Both the position numbers and the translations under genes were made by a program. The notes beneath the pieces were generated by a model. That model saw only the letters and a program-made list of their open reading frames with translations, was not told the DNA's origin and ran no database searches. Shown one piece after another: positions 21,089-30,656 of a stretch of 64,000 nucleotides of DNA. Positions within the stretch are counted from its first letter, which is position 1; the number at the start of each line of letters is the position of its first letter. The stretch is from Mycobacteroides chelonae (GTDB lineage: Bacteria > Actinomycetota > Actinomycetes > Mycobacteriales > Mycobacteriaceae): assembly GCA_014204435.1 (NCBI GenBank), contig JACHLF010000002.1, forward strand, positions 457,832 to 521,831, read 5' to 3'.

Positions 21089-22148
21089 CTGGGGGGGTGC
21101 CGTTCTTCTTGTTGCATGACGCCACGGGAAGCCCAGAATCGGCGATCTGTTCCTCGTAGGCGGTGATGAGGTGGTCAGCCCTAGTCATCTCTTCGTCAGT
21201 AGCGCCTTGCTTTGATGCCCTCAGTTCCTGCTGGCGCTGCTGCAGTCCTCGGACTGAATCCATCGTGAGGGCCTTATTTGGGCAGACGATCTTGCATCCG
21301 GCAACGTCAGGCTCTTCATCTTCCATGGTGCAGGCTGACCATGGAAGATGGAAGATGCAGTAGGCATGAGTGACGCCAGCTAGCGGCACCTCATAGACGG
21401 ATTGGCCCACCGATTCTGTGATCCGCTTCCACTCCTTGTTGAACACAGGGGCCATGAGGCTAGCGGGATTGATCTGTCCATAACGCCGCGCCCATCGGAG
21501 ATAACACCGCGACCATAACACCACGCATGTCCATAGAAATCGTGCTGCTCGAGCTGGCGCATCACCTATGCCCGCGAGGGGGTGCGCGATGGCCAATCCG
21601 TCCCAGCCTTTGACGCCGACGGTCTGCAGAGCGGTGGCATCGAGTCGTGGATTGGACCCCCGCAGCTCCAACGCGTCCCGGGTACCGTCGGCATTCGGCC
21701 CTTCTTGGGAGATCCAACGAATCACGTTGTCCACCAAGATGACCGATGCCGGGGTGGTCAGTCGCAGTGTCCAGCCCAGATAGTTGGGATTGTCGGCGTC
21801 GATGAAGACCAGATCGAACGGCCCCTGAACCGACGGAAGATTGTCCAAGGCGCTCCCCACCAGGATCTCGACCTGTTCGGCCAGCCCGCCGCGCTCCAAA
21901 CTCGCCTGAGCGAGGGCCGCATGCTGGGGTTCGTACTCGAGCGTTGCGACGATGCCGTCGGGTCCGACCGCCTTGGCGATGGTGGCCAACAGGTATAGGA
22001 ATTTGCCCTGTGTCGCCGATACCGCGATATCCGGTAGTCCACCGCCGTCCTGCGCCTGTCGAATATGGTTCAGTTCGGAGGCGTCGGGTGCGACGGGGAG
22101 CTCCAGATAGTCGTCAGTGTCGGCCCACACAGATGGGGAGAGAGTCAC
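21072..22148 (-). pseudogene. Composite ORF: decayed O-methyltransferase fused to a recombinase tail
   Basis: The first 188 residues (22148 to about 21585) match a caffeoyl-CoA-type O-methyltransferase: ATQGKFLYLLATIAK, then VGPDGIVATLEYEPQHA, PFDLVFIDADN, LDATALQTVGVKGWDG. Between IAKA and VGPDG about 20 residues are missing, precisely the motif I segment (EIGTLGGYST in relatives) that binds SAM, so activity is unlikely. Where the enzyme should end, the frame runs on into a different protein: VFNKEWKRITESV, then a Cys-rich motif (CIFHLPWSAC...GCKIVCP) and a charged helical tail. This second part resembles the C-terminus of tyrosine-recombinase proteins in actinobacterial multi-recombinase elements. 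The junction near 21570-21590 looks like an island boundary created by insertion and deletion. Confidence 0.7.
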
Positions 22149-22195
22149 TTCCGTGCGGGTACGCCTGATTCCCGGGTACTGGCCTTGGTAGTTCG

Positions 22196-23902
22196 TTAGC
22201 CCCGCAGCGCGGAGATGAAGATCCGGGGGACCTTCAACAGACTGGGCTTACTGGCGAAATCGACCAGTAGTTCGCCTGTGCCCGCGGCGGTGGCGTTGCT
22301 CACGAACCACGGCGGCTTTGGGGACAGTGCCCACTCTCGGTGCACGATGGACCGTGGGAACGGACGGAAGGGTCCGCGCACCACGGTGCGTTCGGGCTTC
22401 TCGACGAGGAAGCCGTTATGCACCACCCCGATTCCGCTCTGCACGTCGTTCAGCACGTGACCGGGGAACGCGCCCCAGGTGGCAGCGGGGGTCAGATAGC
22501 CCACCCCGGTCCAGGCGTTGATGGCCACCGTGCCGTACCGCAGATCCTCGATGAAGGTGTCGAAAGTCGGTCCGAGCGCCTTGATGGTGTCTGGATGCGC
22601 CAGGACGTTCACGCCGAGGGTTCCGACGAATTCGTCGTTGGCGACGCTGGCCGCCTCCTGGATGAACTGCGATCCGGAGGAATCGAGTTCGATCACTCCC
22701 AGTACCGGTCCGAAGTACTCGGTGCGCAGCAGCGCGGTCCGATCGTCGGGATCGACCACGAGCACGCGTGCACCGTTTTGTCCGAGGCGCTCGGCACCGG
22801 GGTAGGACTTTTGAGCGCCGGCCACCCGGTCGTCGGAGCCGGGGTAGTAGGCGGGTCGCGGAGGTGCCTCATCGACGGCCTTACGCAATGCGGCCAGGAA
22901 CTCCTCGCGCTGCGGCCAGGCCTTCGAGAGCACCACCACCTGCGAGGCGATGCAGTTGTAGCCGTTGTTGTGCAACCGCTGCGTGGCGATGTGCCGGGTC
23001 TGGAACTCGATATCCGAGGAGCTCCACTCGCCGGGAACCACGATGGTGGGTGAGACGCCGCCGAGTTCGCTGGTGATGGCCTTGTCCAGAACCGGCTGAT
23101 TACCGGCCTTGCGCTGCGCGCCCTCTTCGCCGGTGCCGAACACGATCGCGTCGTGGGTGACCGAGCTGCCGGTCATGTGAACGTGGTCGACGAGCCGGTG
23201 GTGCACCAGATAGGTGCCCACATCGGCCCCACCGGTGAGGATCCGCACAGCGCCGATCGCGATGAAAGGTTGTAGCACCTTGGTGAACACCGGCAGCAGC
23301 GGATCGGTGATGGGGTTCAGCTTGAGCGCGACCACGCGGTTGTTGGCGAACAGTTCGTAGAGAGTGTCCAGCGGTGCGATCGAGGTGATGTTGCCGGCAC
23401 CAAGCACCGCGCCGACCCCGTTGGTCTTGCTGGGGTCGCGCTGCGCCAGGCCTGCGGTGTTGAGCGCCTCGGCCTGATCCACCCCGGGCTGCAACCACAA
23501 CTCGGCGCTGAAACCCGACAGCAGCAGGCTGTCGAAGATGTTGAGCGGCAAGACCGAAACCGTCGTGCGGCCACCGGCGGTGACACCGAATTTGGCGTCA
23601 CGCAGCGGGCTGTGCCCGGCCTGCAGCTGCTCCAAGCTTGCCGACAGGGCGGCGATAGCGCCCGCCACCGCGTACGGGCCGGAGATCCATTCCTCGCCGA
23701 CCAGCGGAGATTCCGGATCGAGTTTCTTGATCTGGAACGCGGCGGCCTGCACCCACTGCTGCGCGTTGTCGATCACGGCTTGCCGAGTCTCGGCCAGTAG
23801 CTGCATGCGCTGGGTCAAAGAGGTCTTGGCCCAGGTTTTTTCGCCTTCAGTCAGGTCCTGCAGCGCCTGGTCTACCGGGGATTCGATCTGTACGTCGGTC
23901 AT
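22196..23902 (-). CDS. Aldehyde dehydrogenase family protein
   Basis: A 568-residue NAD(P)-dependent aldehyde dehydrogenase. The catalytic Glu lies in SELGGVSPTIV and the nucleophilic Cys in NNGYNCIASQVVV; the C-terminal EYFGPVLGVIE segment is also typical. It is longer than the usual 480-500 residues, with an extended N-terminus and an additional C-terminal segment. It is transcribed away from a TetR regulator across a 95-base gap holding a perfect palindrome, so the pair probably forms a self-regulated aldehyde-response unit. It oxidises an aldehyde to an acid; the physiological substrate is unknown. Confidence 0.9.
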   Translation of the reverse strand: MTDVQIESPVDQALQDLTEGEKTWAKTSLTQRMQLLAETRQAVIDNAQQWVQAAAFQIKKLDPESPLVGEEWISGPYAVAGAIAALSASLEQLQAGHSPLRDAKFGVTAGGRTTVSVLPLNIFDSLLLSGFSAELWLQPGVDQAEALNTAGLAQRDPSKTNGVGAVLGAGNITSIAPLDTLYELFANNRVVALKLNPITDPLLPVFTKVLQPFIAIGAVRILTGGADVGTYLVHHRLVDHVHMTGSSVTHDAIVFGTGEEGAQRKAGNQPVLDKAITSELGGVSPTIVVPGEWSSSDIEFQTRHIATQRLHNNGYNCIASQVVVLSKAWPQREEFLAALRKAVDEAPPRPAYYPGSDDRVAGAQKSYPGAERLGQNGARVLVVDPDDRTALLRTEYFGPVLGVIELDSSGSQFIQEAASVANDEFVGTLGVNVLAHPDTIKALGPTFDTFIEDLRYGTVAINAWTGVGYLTPAATWGAFPGHVLNDVQSGIGVVHNGFLVEKPERTVVRGPFRPFPRSIVHREWALSPKPPWFVSNATAAGTGELLVDFASKPSLLKVPRIFISALRG

Positions 23903-23959
23903 GAATGTCAGCTCGCGCTCTTGTCGAAGTCGGGTGCCGATGTGTTCGGTGGGTCACAT

Positions 23960-23974
23960 GGTACGTGACGTACC
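23960..23974. promoter_or_regulatory. Palindromic operator between aldehyde dehydrogenase and TetR genes
   Basis: GGTACGTGACGTACC is a perfect inverted repeat with 7-base arms and one central base, in the short divergent intergenic region. It is the expected size and place for the TetR-family protein encoded at 23998, which would repress both directions. The start of the TetR gene is 23 bases away. Confidence 0.75.
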
Positions 23975-23997
23975 ACACCATTGCTAGAGTGAGCTTC

Positions 23998-24714
23998 GTG
24001 CAGCCCGATGTCGAAGAATGCGCGGCCGGCCGGTGGAGTGGCCAGCGCGAACGTCGGCGCGCGGAATTCGTGGACGCCGCACTTGCGGCCATCGCCGAGC
24101 ACGGCCCGCAGACCTCGACCGAACAGATCGCCGTCTATGTCGGGGTCACCCGGACCAAGCTCTACCGTCATTTCACCGACGCGTCGGATCTGCAGCGCGC
24201 CGTGGCACAGCGGGCCGGCGAGATGCTGATCGGCGACCTTGCGCCGTTGTGGGAGCCGCATGGGTCGATGGCCCAGATCATCGAGGCGGGCGTTGGTGCG
24301 CACGCGCGTTTCCTCGTCGAGCACCGGAACCTCTATCGGTATCTGGCGCATTGCTCTATGGCCGAGGACTCCAATGCGCCCGACGCGATCACCGACATCA
24401 AGTTGTCGGTCGGTACGCACCTTGGACAGGTTTTCGCCGTGTATCTGGGCGCCTTCGGGATCGCGGTCGAAAGCGACATCCTGGCGATGGGCATCGTGGG
24501 CATGATCGAAACCGCGACCAGCCACTGGCTGGATAACCCGGGGGGCACCTCGCAAGAACGGCTGATCGCGGATCAGGTCCGGTGGATATGGCTGTTGCTC
24601 GATGACATGCTGCGTGCGGGGGGTGTCTACATAGATCCCGACGAGCCGTTGCCGGAACCCGGGGAGATCGCCCAGACGGCAGACGGTTACCGGGATCCAC
24701 ACCGGGTGGTCTAG
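23998..24714 (+). CDS. TetR-family transcriptional regulator
   Basis: A 238-residue repressor. The HTH is readable (TSTEQIAVYVGVTRTKLYRH) after RRRAEFVDAALAAIAEHG. The C-terminal ligand domain is about 170 residues. The frame is open upstream to 23905, but that would run through the palindromic operator, so the GTG at 23998 (VQPDVEECAAG) is preferred. It is divergent from the aldehyde dehydrogenase, which it probably controls. The ligand may be an aldehyde or fatty acid; this is inference. Confidence 0.85.
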   Translation: MQPDVEECAAGRWSGQRERRRAEFVDAALAAIAEHGPQTSTEQIAVYVGVTRTKLYRHFTDASDLQRAVAQRAGEMLIGDLAPLWEPHGSMAQIIEAGVGAHARFLVEHRNLYRYLAHCSMAEDSNAPDAITDIKLSVGTHLGQVFAVYLGAFGIAVESDILAMGIVGMIETATSHWLDNPGGTSQERLIADQVRWIWLLLDDMLRAGGVYIDPDEPLPEPGEIAQTADGYRDPHRVV

Positions 24715-24742
24715 CCCGGCGGGGCAGCGCCGCGGTGTCGGC

Positions 24743-26407
24743 GTGTTCGGGCACGATATGCGTATGCTCCCCGGTGACAGTGCAGCGCTACGAAAGGCGC
24801 GCGGCGCTTATTTCACCCCCTCCCCGGTTGCCCAATTCCTCGTTGACTGGGCGGTGCGTGACCCCGAGGACGCTGTGTTGGAGCCGTCCTGTGGTGAGGC
24901 CGTCTTCCTGCACGAGGTCGGGCGGCGGGGGAATCATGTTGGCCGTTTGGTGGGCGTGGAATTACATCCCGGCTCGGCCGCTGAATCCCAGCGAAGCCTG
25001 CGGGTCAACGGAGTTGAGGCTGCCGTGCATTCCGGTGATTTCTTCCTGTACTCCGAGTTCGGGACGTATGACGCCGTGGTCGGTAATCCACCCTATGTGC
25101 GCTACCAGGATTTCGTCGGCGAGTCTCGTTCCCGAGCGCGACGGGCTGCTCTTCACGCAGGGGTTTCGTTGACCAATCTCGCATCATCTTGGGCCGCGTT
25201 CACCGTGCATTCGGCGTTGCACCTCAAGGCGGGTGGGAGGTTGGCGTTGGTGTTGCCGGCCGAACTACTGACGGTCAACTATGCAGCACAGGTACGGCAG
25301 TTCCTACTGGAGCGGTTCCGGTCGGTGGGGCTGGTGCTCTTCCAGGAGCGCGTGTTTCCGGATGTCCAGGAGGAGGTCGTTCTCCTACTGGCAGAAGGAT
25401 TTTCACCTGACGGCGGCGTCGGCACCGACCATATGACGCTATGGCAGGTGCGCGACATTCTTGGGCTGGCGCAACTGACCGCCTCGCGGCGTTGGACCCC
25501 ACCGAGCAAGGGGGGCAAGTGGTCTGCCGGATTGATGTCCGAAATCGGCTTGGAAGCCTTCAATTCCGCCGTTGTAGGCGGTGACTTCACCTGCCTGGAA
25601 GCCTGGGGCGACACGACCTTGGGCATGGTTACGGGCAACAACCGATTCTTCACCCTGCCACCGGCCAAGGTGAAGGATCTCGGTCTGGCCCCCTCGGATG
25701 TATTGGCCTTGTCTCCACCGGGTTCGCGACATCTACGGGCCTTGACGCTCACCAAGAACGCGTTCGATCTGCTCGGCGCAGAGGGCCGCGCAAGCTATCT
25801 GTTTCGACCCGCGGACACTCCGTCGCGCGCGGCGTGGCGTTATATCCATTCCGGGGAGGACCTTGATGTGCACCTGGCCTACAAATGCCGAGTGCGTACC
25901 CCGTGGTGGCGCGTGCCGTATCTGCGCCCCGCGGACTTGTTCTTGACCTACATGAACGCGGACACGCCGCGCCTTGCCTCCAATCATGTTGGTGTACATC
26001 ACCTCAACTCGGTCCATGGTGTCTATCTGCGCAGCGAGGTGCGTAAGGACGGTATGGCCCTGCTGCCGATTGCGGCGTTGAACTCGGTGACACTCGTCGG
26101 CGCCGAGACGGTAGGACGGTCGTACGGTGGCGGCATGCTCAAGATCGAACCCCGAGAGGCCGACGCGCTCCCCGTGCCCTCTCCGGCGCTTGTCCGCCGG
26201 GTCGCGGCCGATCTGCGCAGTCTGCGGCCCATGGTGGCAGCGCGACTACGTGCGGGCCAGCTCCTGGATGCTGTCGCGATGGTGGACGAGGTGCTGTTGA
26301 TCGGCGCAATGAAGATGAAGAAGAAGTACCTAGGTGCCTTGCGCCAGGATCATGCCGACCTCACGGCGCGGCGGTTCGCGCGGGGCAGGTCGACCGGTGG
26401 CCAGTAA
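24743..26407 (+). CDS. Type II N6-adenine DNA methyltransferase
   Basis: A protein of up to 554 residues that methylates adenine in a specific DNA sequence to protect it from the partner endonuclease. It opens with KARGAYFTP (19-26 region) and motif I VLEPSCGEAVFL, and has catalytic motif IV NPPY at 115-118, the order of gamma-class enzymes such as those of SalI/XamI type systems. The C-terminal half is the target-recognition region. Start candidates are GTG 24743 and ATGs at 24758 and 24764. Its last 11 bases overlap the endonuclease GTG. It lies between core genes and is probably strain-variable. Confidence 0.85.
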   Translation: MFGHDMRMLPGDSAALRKARGAYFTPSPVAQFLVDWAVRDPEDAVLEPSCGEAVFLHEVGRRGNHVGRLVGVELHPGSAAESQRSLRVNGVEAAVHSGDFFLYSEFGTYDAVVGNPPYVRYQDFVGESRSRARRAALHAGVSLTNLASSWAAFTVHSALHLKAGGRLALVLPAELLTVNYAAQVRQFLLERFRSVGLVLFQERVFPDVQEEVVLLLAEGFSPDGGVGTDHMTLWQVRDILGLAQLTASRRWTPPSKGGKWSAGLMSEIGLEAFNSAVVGGDFTCLEAWGDTTLGMVTGNNRFFTLPPAKVKDLGLAPSDVLALSPPGSRHLRALTLTKNAFDLLGAEGRASYLFRPADTPSRAAWRYIHSGEDLDVHLAYKCRVRTPWWRVPYLRPADLFLTYMNADTPRLASNHVGVHHLNSVHGVYLRSEVRKDGMALLPIAALNSVTLVGAETVGRSYGGGMLKIEPREADALPVPSPALVRRVAADLRSLRPMVAARLRAGQLLDAVAMVDEVLLIGAMKMKKKYLGALRQDHADLTARRFARGRSTGGQ

Positions 26408-27380
26408 GCCCAACGCCAAGGCAGCGGCCTGGCCGCTGTTCGACGCCATCGTCGCGGGGTCGGCGCTCAAGGACGTCAACCCGTGGGCGTCGAAGCGCTT
26501 CCACCCGGATTACCAGACGTTGAGAACTCTGCTGGCGGTGCCTCTCCACCTCGGCGCGGAGACCCAATCCGGTGTTCCCGCGCTGGCGCTCGATGTATGG
26601 GTTGCCCACGAGCTGCGGCGAGCGGGTCTGGATCCGGATGCGGTGTGGCCGCGCGCCGAAGCGCCGCGTGTTGTCGAACGAGATGTCCTGAAGTTCCTCA
26701 ACGCCGTCCCGGTGACCATGGGCAAGCACGCGCTCCTTGAGCGGCTGCGGGCAGGCAAGGGCACCGGTGGTGTGGGGACGGCGTCGGCGGTCATTGCGGG
26801 CAAGAACTACCTCAAGCAGGTCGACGTCGTCATGTCGTCCTGGTTGACCGGGCCCGAACTCCTCATCTCGACCAAACGCATGGATTCCTCGTTCGGTAAG
26901 AACGCCGCCAATCGGGTGGAAGAGTCCTATGGCGACGCCAAGAATCTCGCGTTGCGTCACCCGTTGGCCGCACGCGGCTTCGTCTACGGCTTGCGCTCCA
27001 CGGCCCACACGGATGAACCGCGCACCTTCAGGTGGATCGTGGACCTGCTCATCAAGCTGGGACGTGAAGAAGACGCCTATAACGCCTGCGCTCTCATCGT
27101 GCCGGAATGGGAAGGTAGTGGGCCCGGTGCCGGGGAGGACAAATCGGACGACGTCGTCATCGAACCCGATGAGGTCGAGATCGAAGACGTCGACGAGGAA
27201 GCCGCGGTCGATACGGCAGCGGATCTGGCCGCGCTGCCGACGGTGACGCTGCGCCATGAGCTGGTACCCGAGGAACTGGAGCCTGGACGTTTCTTCGGGA
27301 TGATGCTCAATATCGTGCTGGATAACTCGAGCGTCACCCAGCACGAACGGGCCCGGGACCTGCGCGACGCGGGTGGGTAA
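26397..27380 (+). CDS. Type II restriction endonuclease (XamI-like)
   Basis: A 327-residue protein directly downstream of, and overlapping, the DNA methyltransferase. The central region (ISTKRMDSSFGKNAANRVEE, then SYGDAKNLALRHPLA) resembles the XamI restriction endonuclease family. If that is right, the target would be GTCGAC, as for XamI/SalI, but specificity cannot be read from sequence. A strongly acidic segment (EPDEVEIEDVDEEAAVDTA) lies near the C-terminus. The GTG at 26397 is chosen because the frame upstream is the shadow of the methyltransferase and MASKPNAK follows. It ends three bases from the convergent ilvD stop. Confidence 0.75.
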   Translation: MASKPNAKAAAWPLFDAIVAGSALKDVNPWASKRFHPDYQTLRTLLAVPLHLGAETQSGVPALALDVWVAHELRRAGLDPDAVWPRAEAPRVVERDVLKFLNAVPVTMGKHALLERLRAGKGTGGVGTASAVIAGKNYLKQVDVVMSSWLTGPELLISTKRMDSSFGKNAANRVEESYGDAKNLALRHPLAARGFVYGLRSTAHTDEPRTFRWIVDLLIKLGREEDAYNACALIVPEWEGSGPGAGEDKSDDVVIEPDEVEIEDVDEEAAVDTAADLAALPTVTLRHELVPEELEPGRFFGMMLNIVLDNSSVTQHERARDLRDAGG

Positions 27381-27383
27381 GCC

Positions 27384-29087
27384 CTAGCCGCAGACCGCGC
27401 CGACGGCCGCCGACTGGACCAGCTTGGTGTACTTGGCCAAAACCCCGGTCTTGTACCGCGGCGGCAGCGGTTCGAATCCCTCACGGCGCTTGGCGATTTC
27501 CGCCTCGTCGACCAGGAGATCGAGCTTTCCGTTGCCGACATCGAGCCGGATGCGGTCGCCGTCCTTGACGAATGCGATGGGACCGCCGTCCACGGCCTCG
27601 GGTGCGATGTGACCCACGCACAGTCCGGTGGTGCCGCCGGAGAAGCGGCCGTCGGTCATCAACAGCACGTCCTTACCGAGGCCCGCACCCTTGATGGCGC
27701 CGGTGATGGCCAGCATCTCGCGCATGCCGGGGCCGCCCTTGGGGCCCTCGTAACGGATGACGACGACGTCGCCATGCGTGATGGTGCCGTCTTCCAGCGC
27801 ATCGAGTGCTGCCCGCTCCCGTTCGAAAACCCTTGCGGTGCCCTCGAAGACATCGGACTCAAAGCCTGCGGACTTGACGACCGCGCCCTCGGGTGCCAGC
27901 GAGCCATGCAGGATGGTGATGCCGCCGGTGGGGTGGATCGGGTTGTTCATGGCGCGCAGCACCTTGCCGTCCGGGTCCGGCGGTGCGATGTGAGCAAGGT
28001 TTTCGGCCATGGACTTGCCGGTGACCGTGAGGCAATCGCCGTGCAGCAGGCCGGCATCTAGTAGCGCGCGCATCACCACCGGAACGCCACCGATTTCGTC
28101 GACGTCCTTCATCACGTGGCGGCCAAAGGGTTTCACGTCGGCGAGGTGCGGCACCTTGTTGCCGATGCGAGTGAAGTCGGCCAGCGACAGTTCGACCTCA
28201 GCCTCTTTGGCGATAGCCAGCAGGTGCAGCACCGCGTTGGTGGACCCGCCGAACGCCATCACCACGGCGATGGCGTTCTCGAAGGCATCCTTGGTCAGGA
28301 TGTCGCGCGCGGTGATCCCTCGGCGCAGCATTTCGACGACGGCCTCGCCGGACTTGCGTGCGTAGTCCTCACGGCGCTTGTCGATCGCGACAGGAGAGGC
28401 GCTGCCCGGTAACGACATTCCGAGGGCCTCGGCTGCGCTGGCCATGGTATTGGCGGTGTACATGCCGCCACATGCGCCCTCACCCGGACAGATGGCGCGC
28501 TCGATGATGTCGACATCCTCACGCGACATCAGGCCGCGCGCACAGGCGCCGACGGCCTCGAAGGCGTCGATGATGGTGACTTCCTTCTCCGTGCCGTCGG
28601 TCAGCTTGGCCTTGCCGGGCATGATCGAGCCGTTGTAAAGGAACACCGAGGCCAGGTCCAAACGTGCTGCGGCCATGAGCATCCCGGGAATCGACTTGTC
28701 GCACCCGGCCAGTAGCACGGAACCGTCGAGGCGCTCGGCCTGCATGACGGTCTCGACGCTGTCGGCGATGACCTCGCGTGACACCAGCGAGAAGTGCATA
28801 CCCTCGTGTCCCATGGAGATGCCGTCGGAGACGGAGATGGTGCCGAATTCCAGCGGGTAACCGCCGCCCTCGTGCACGCCGTCCTTGACCGATCGCGCGA
28901 GCCGCTGCAGCGACATGTTGCACGGGGTGATCTCGTTCCACGACGAACCGACACCGATCTGCGGCTTGACCCAGTCGTCGTCGCCCATGCCTACCGCGCG
29001 CAGCATCCCGCGGGCGGCGGTCTTCTCCAGGCCGTCGGTGACGTCGCGGCTACGGGGCTTGATATCGGGCTGCTGCGGGGCTGACAT
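27384..29087 (-). CDS. ilvD: Dihydroxy-acid dehydratase
   Basis: A 567-residue enzyme of branched-chain amino-acid and pantothenate synthesis that dehydrates 2,3-dihydroxy-isovalerate and -methylvalerate to the keto acids. The Fe-S cysteine motifs are visible ([10 protein letters not shown] and [17 protein letters not shown]), as are the conserved tail segments GRFSGGTTG and GHIAPEA. The start at 29087 ([17 protein letters not shown]) matches mycobacterial IlvD length; the longer open frame upstream has no support. It is divergent from the WS/DGAT gene. It is a core gene, with composition unlike the left cluster. Confidence 0.97.
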   Translation of the reverse strand: MSAPQQPDIKPRSRDVTDGLEKTAARGMLRAVGMGDDDWVKPQIGVGSSWNEITPCNMSLQRLARSVKDGVHEGGGYPLEFGTISVSDGISMGHEGMHFSLVSREVIADSVETVMQAERLDGSVLLAGCDKSIPGMLMAAARLDLASVFLYNGSIMPGKAKLTDGTEKEVTIIDAFEAVGACARGLMSREDVDIIERAICPGEGACGGMYTANTMASAAEALGMSLPGSASPVAIDKRREDYARKSGEAVVEMLRRGITARDILTKDAFENAIAVVMAFGGSTNAVLHLLAIAKEAEVELSLADFTRIGNKVPHLADVKPFGRHVMKDVDEIGGVPVVMRALLDAGLLHGDCLTVTGKSMAENLAHIAPPDPDGKVLRAMNNPIHPTGGITILHGSLAPEGAVVKSAGFESDVFEGTARVFERERAALDALEDGTITHGDVVVIRYEGPKGGPGMREMLAITGAIKGAGLGKDVLLMTDGRFSGGTTGLCVGHIAPEAVDGGPIAFVKDGDRIRLDVGNGKLDLLVDEAEIAKRREGFEPLPPRYKTGVLAKYTKLVQSAAVGAVCG

Positions 29088-29208
29088 GGGGTTAAGTATC
29101 CCTCGCCGGTGCAACCGGGATTCCGCAGGCGTCGACACGGTGCCTCGTGGCAAAACGTGCGCTACGAAACCGCCGCGAAACGGCGTGTCGGCAGCAAGGA
29201 TGGCCGGT

Positions 29209-30582
29209 ATGCCATTCATGCCGGTCAGCGACTCGATGTTCCTCATCGGGGAGGCACGGGAACACCCCTTCCACGTCGGCGGCTTGCAGCTGTTCAAGCC
29301 GCCTGTCGACGCCGGTTCGGACTACGCCGAGGTGTTCTACGAACAGCTGATGTCGACCACCGAGGTGTCCTCGGACTTCCGCAAACGGCCTGGCCAACCG
29401 CTGGCGGTGATGGGCAACCTCACCTGGATCATCGACGACGAGATCGACTGGGAGTACCACGTGCGCCGCTCGGCGCTGCCTCGTCCCGCACGGGTCCGCG
29501 AGCTGCTGACCGTCACTTCTCGGTGGCACAGCTCCCCGCTGGATCGGCACCGGCCACTATGGGAAATGCATGTGGTAGAAGGCCTTTCGGACGGGCGCCT
29601 GGCCGTCTACACCAAGATGCACCACGCGGTGATCGATGGTGTCGGCGCCTTGCGGATGATGATGCGTTCGCTCTCGGACGATCCCGACGCGCGCGACTGC
29701 CAGGCCGTGTGGGCCCCGGCCAACCGGCGCGCCAAGAGCAGCATCGTGAGCACGACCAACACCTCGGCGCTGGATCTGATCAAGGGCGCGGCCGGCGCGG
29801 TGCGCCAGGTTGTGTCGATTCCCCCCGGTCTGCTCAAGTACGGGCGTCATGCGCTGTCGGACCCTCAGCTGGTCAGGCCGCTGTCCGCGCCGCACACCAT
29901 GCTGAACGTCTCGATCGGAGGGGCGCGGCGATTCGCGGCGCAGACCTGGGCGATGGGCCGGATCAAGGAGGCCGGGAAGGCGCTGGGCGGAACGGTCAAC
30001 GACGTGGTGCTGGCGATGTGCGCGGGTGCGTTGCGTACCTACCTGGAGGAGCAGAACGCGTTGCCGGATAAGCCGCTCGTCGCCATGTGTCCGGTGTCGA
30101 TCAGGGCGGAGGGCGACCAGAACGCTGGGAACTCGATCACCGCTCTATTGGCCAGCCTGGCAACCGACAAGCCCGATCCCCTAGAGCGGTTCAGTGCCAT
30201 TCGCGACTCGGTGCAGGCCGCCAAGTCGGTGCTCTCGGAGATGACGCCGCTGCAGCGGATGCTCGTCGGAGCGCTCAACGGGGCACCTGCACTCAGCGGA
30301 GCCGTCCCGGGTTTGGTGGATCGGGCTGCTCCTGCATTCAACGTGATCATCTCCAACGTGCCAGGGCCGCGCACCGACATGTTCTGGAACGGCTTCGAGA
30401 TGGACGGGTGCTACCCCGCATCCATCCCGATCGACGGAGTGGCGTTGAATATCACCTGCACGAGCAGTGGCTCGTCCATGCACTTCGGGCTGACCGGATG
30501 CCGCACCAGTGTGCCGCATTTGCAGCGCATCCTGGCGCATCTGGAGGAGGCGCTGACGGAGCTGGAAGAGTCTGTCGGCTAA
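29209..30582 (+). CDS. Wax ester synthase/diacylglycerol acyltransferase (WS/DGAT)
   Basis: A 457-residue mycobacterial triacylglycerol synthase-type acyltransferase that moves an acyl group from acyl-CoA to diacylglycerol or a long alcohol. The N-terminus [20 protein letters not shown] is the family signature and the catalytic HHxxxDG reads HHAVIDG. The C-terminal domain includes [13 protein letters not shown]. The start at 29209 has AAGGA eight bases upstream and gives the canonical N-terminus. It is monocistronic, divergent from ilvD, and probably contributes to storage lipid or wax synthesis. Confidence 0.93.
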   Translation: MPFMPVSDSMFLIGEAREHPFHVGGLQLFKPPVDAGSDYAEVFYEQLMSTTEVSSDFRKRPGQPLAVMGNLTWIIDDEIDWEYHVRRSALPRPARVRELLTVTSRWHSSPLDRHRPLWEMHVVEGLSDGRLAVYTKMHHAVIDGVGALRMMMRSLSDDPDARDCQAVWAPANRRAKSSIVSTTNTSALDLIKGAAGAVRQVVSIPPGLLKYGRHALSDPQLVRPLSAPHTMLNVSIGGARRFAAQTWAMGRIKEAGKALGGTVNDVVLAMCAGALRTYLEEQNALPDKPLVAMCPVSIRAEGDQNAGNSITALLASLATDKPDPLERFSAIRDSVQAAKSVLSEMTPLQRMLVGALNGAPALSGAVPGLVDRAAPAFNVIISNVPGPRTDMFWNGFEMDGCYPASIPIDGVALNITCTSSGSSMHFGLTGCRTSVPHLQRILAHLEEALTELEESVG

Positions 30583-30601
30583 GCACTCGTACCCGCGAGG
30601 G

Positions 30602-30638
30602 GTATACCCCACCAGTATTTCGTACCCTATGGGGGTAT
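30602..30638. promoter_or_regulatory. CsoR-type copper operator
   Basis: Upstream of the DUF305-csoR pair lies GTATACCCC followed by an inverted repeat TACCC-TATGG-GGGTA (30623-30637). A run of Cs opposed to a run of Gs flanked by TA is the pattern bound by copper-sensing CsoR proteins, and a CsoR with intact metal ligands is encoded 650 bases downstream in the same operon. Derepression by Cu(I) is the expected regulation. Confidence 0.7.
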
Positions 30639-30656
30639 GTGAGCTACGATGGGGGC

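Noticed and set aside
27469..27480. GGTTCGAATCCC, resembling the T-arm of a tRNA
   Set aside because: It lies inside ilvD coding sequence (reverse strand encodes the conserved GFEPLPP region), and no acceptor stem or anticodon arm can be folded around it.
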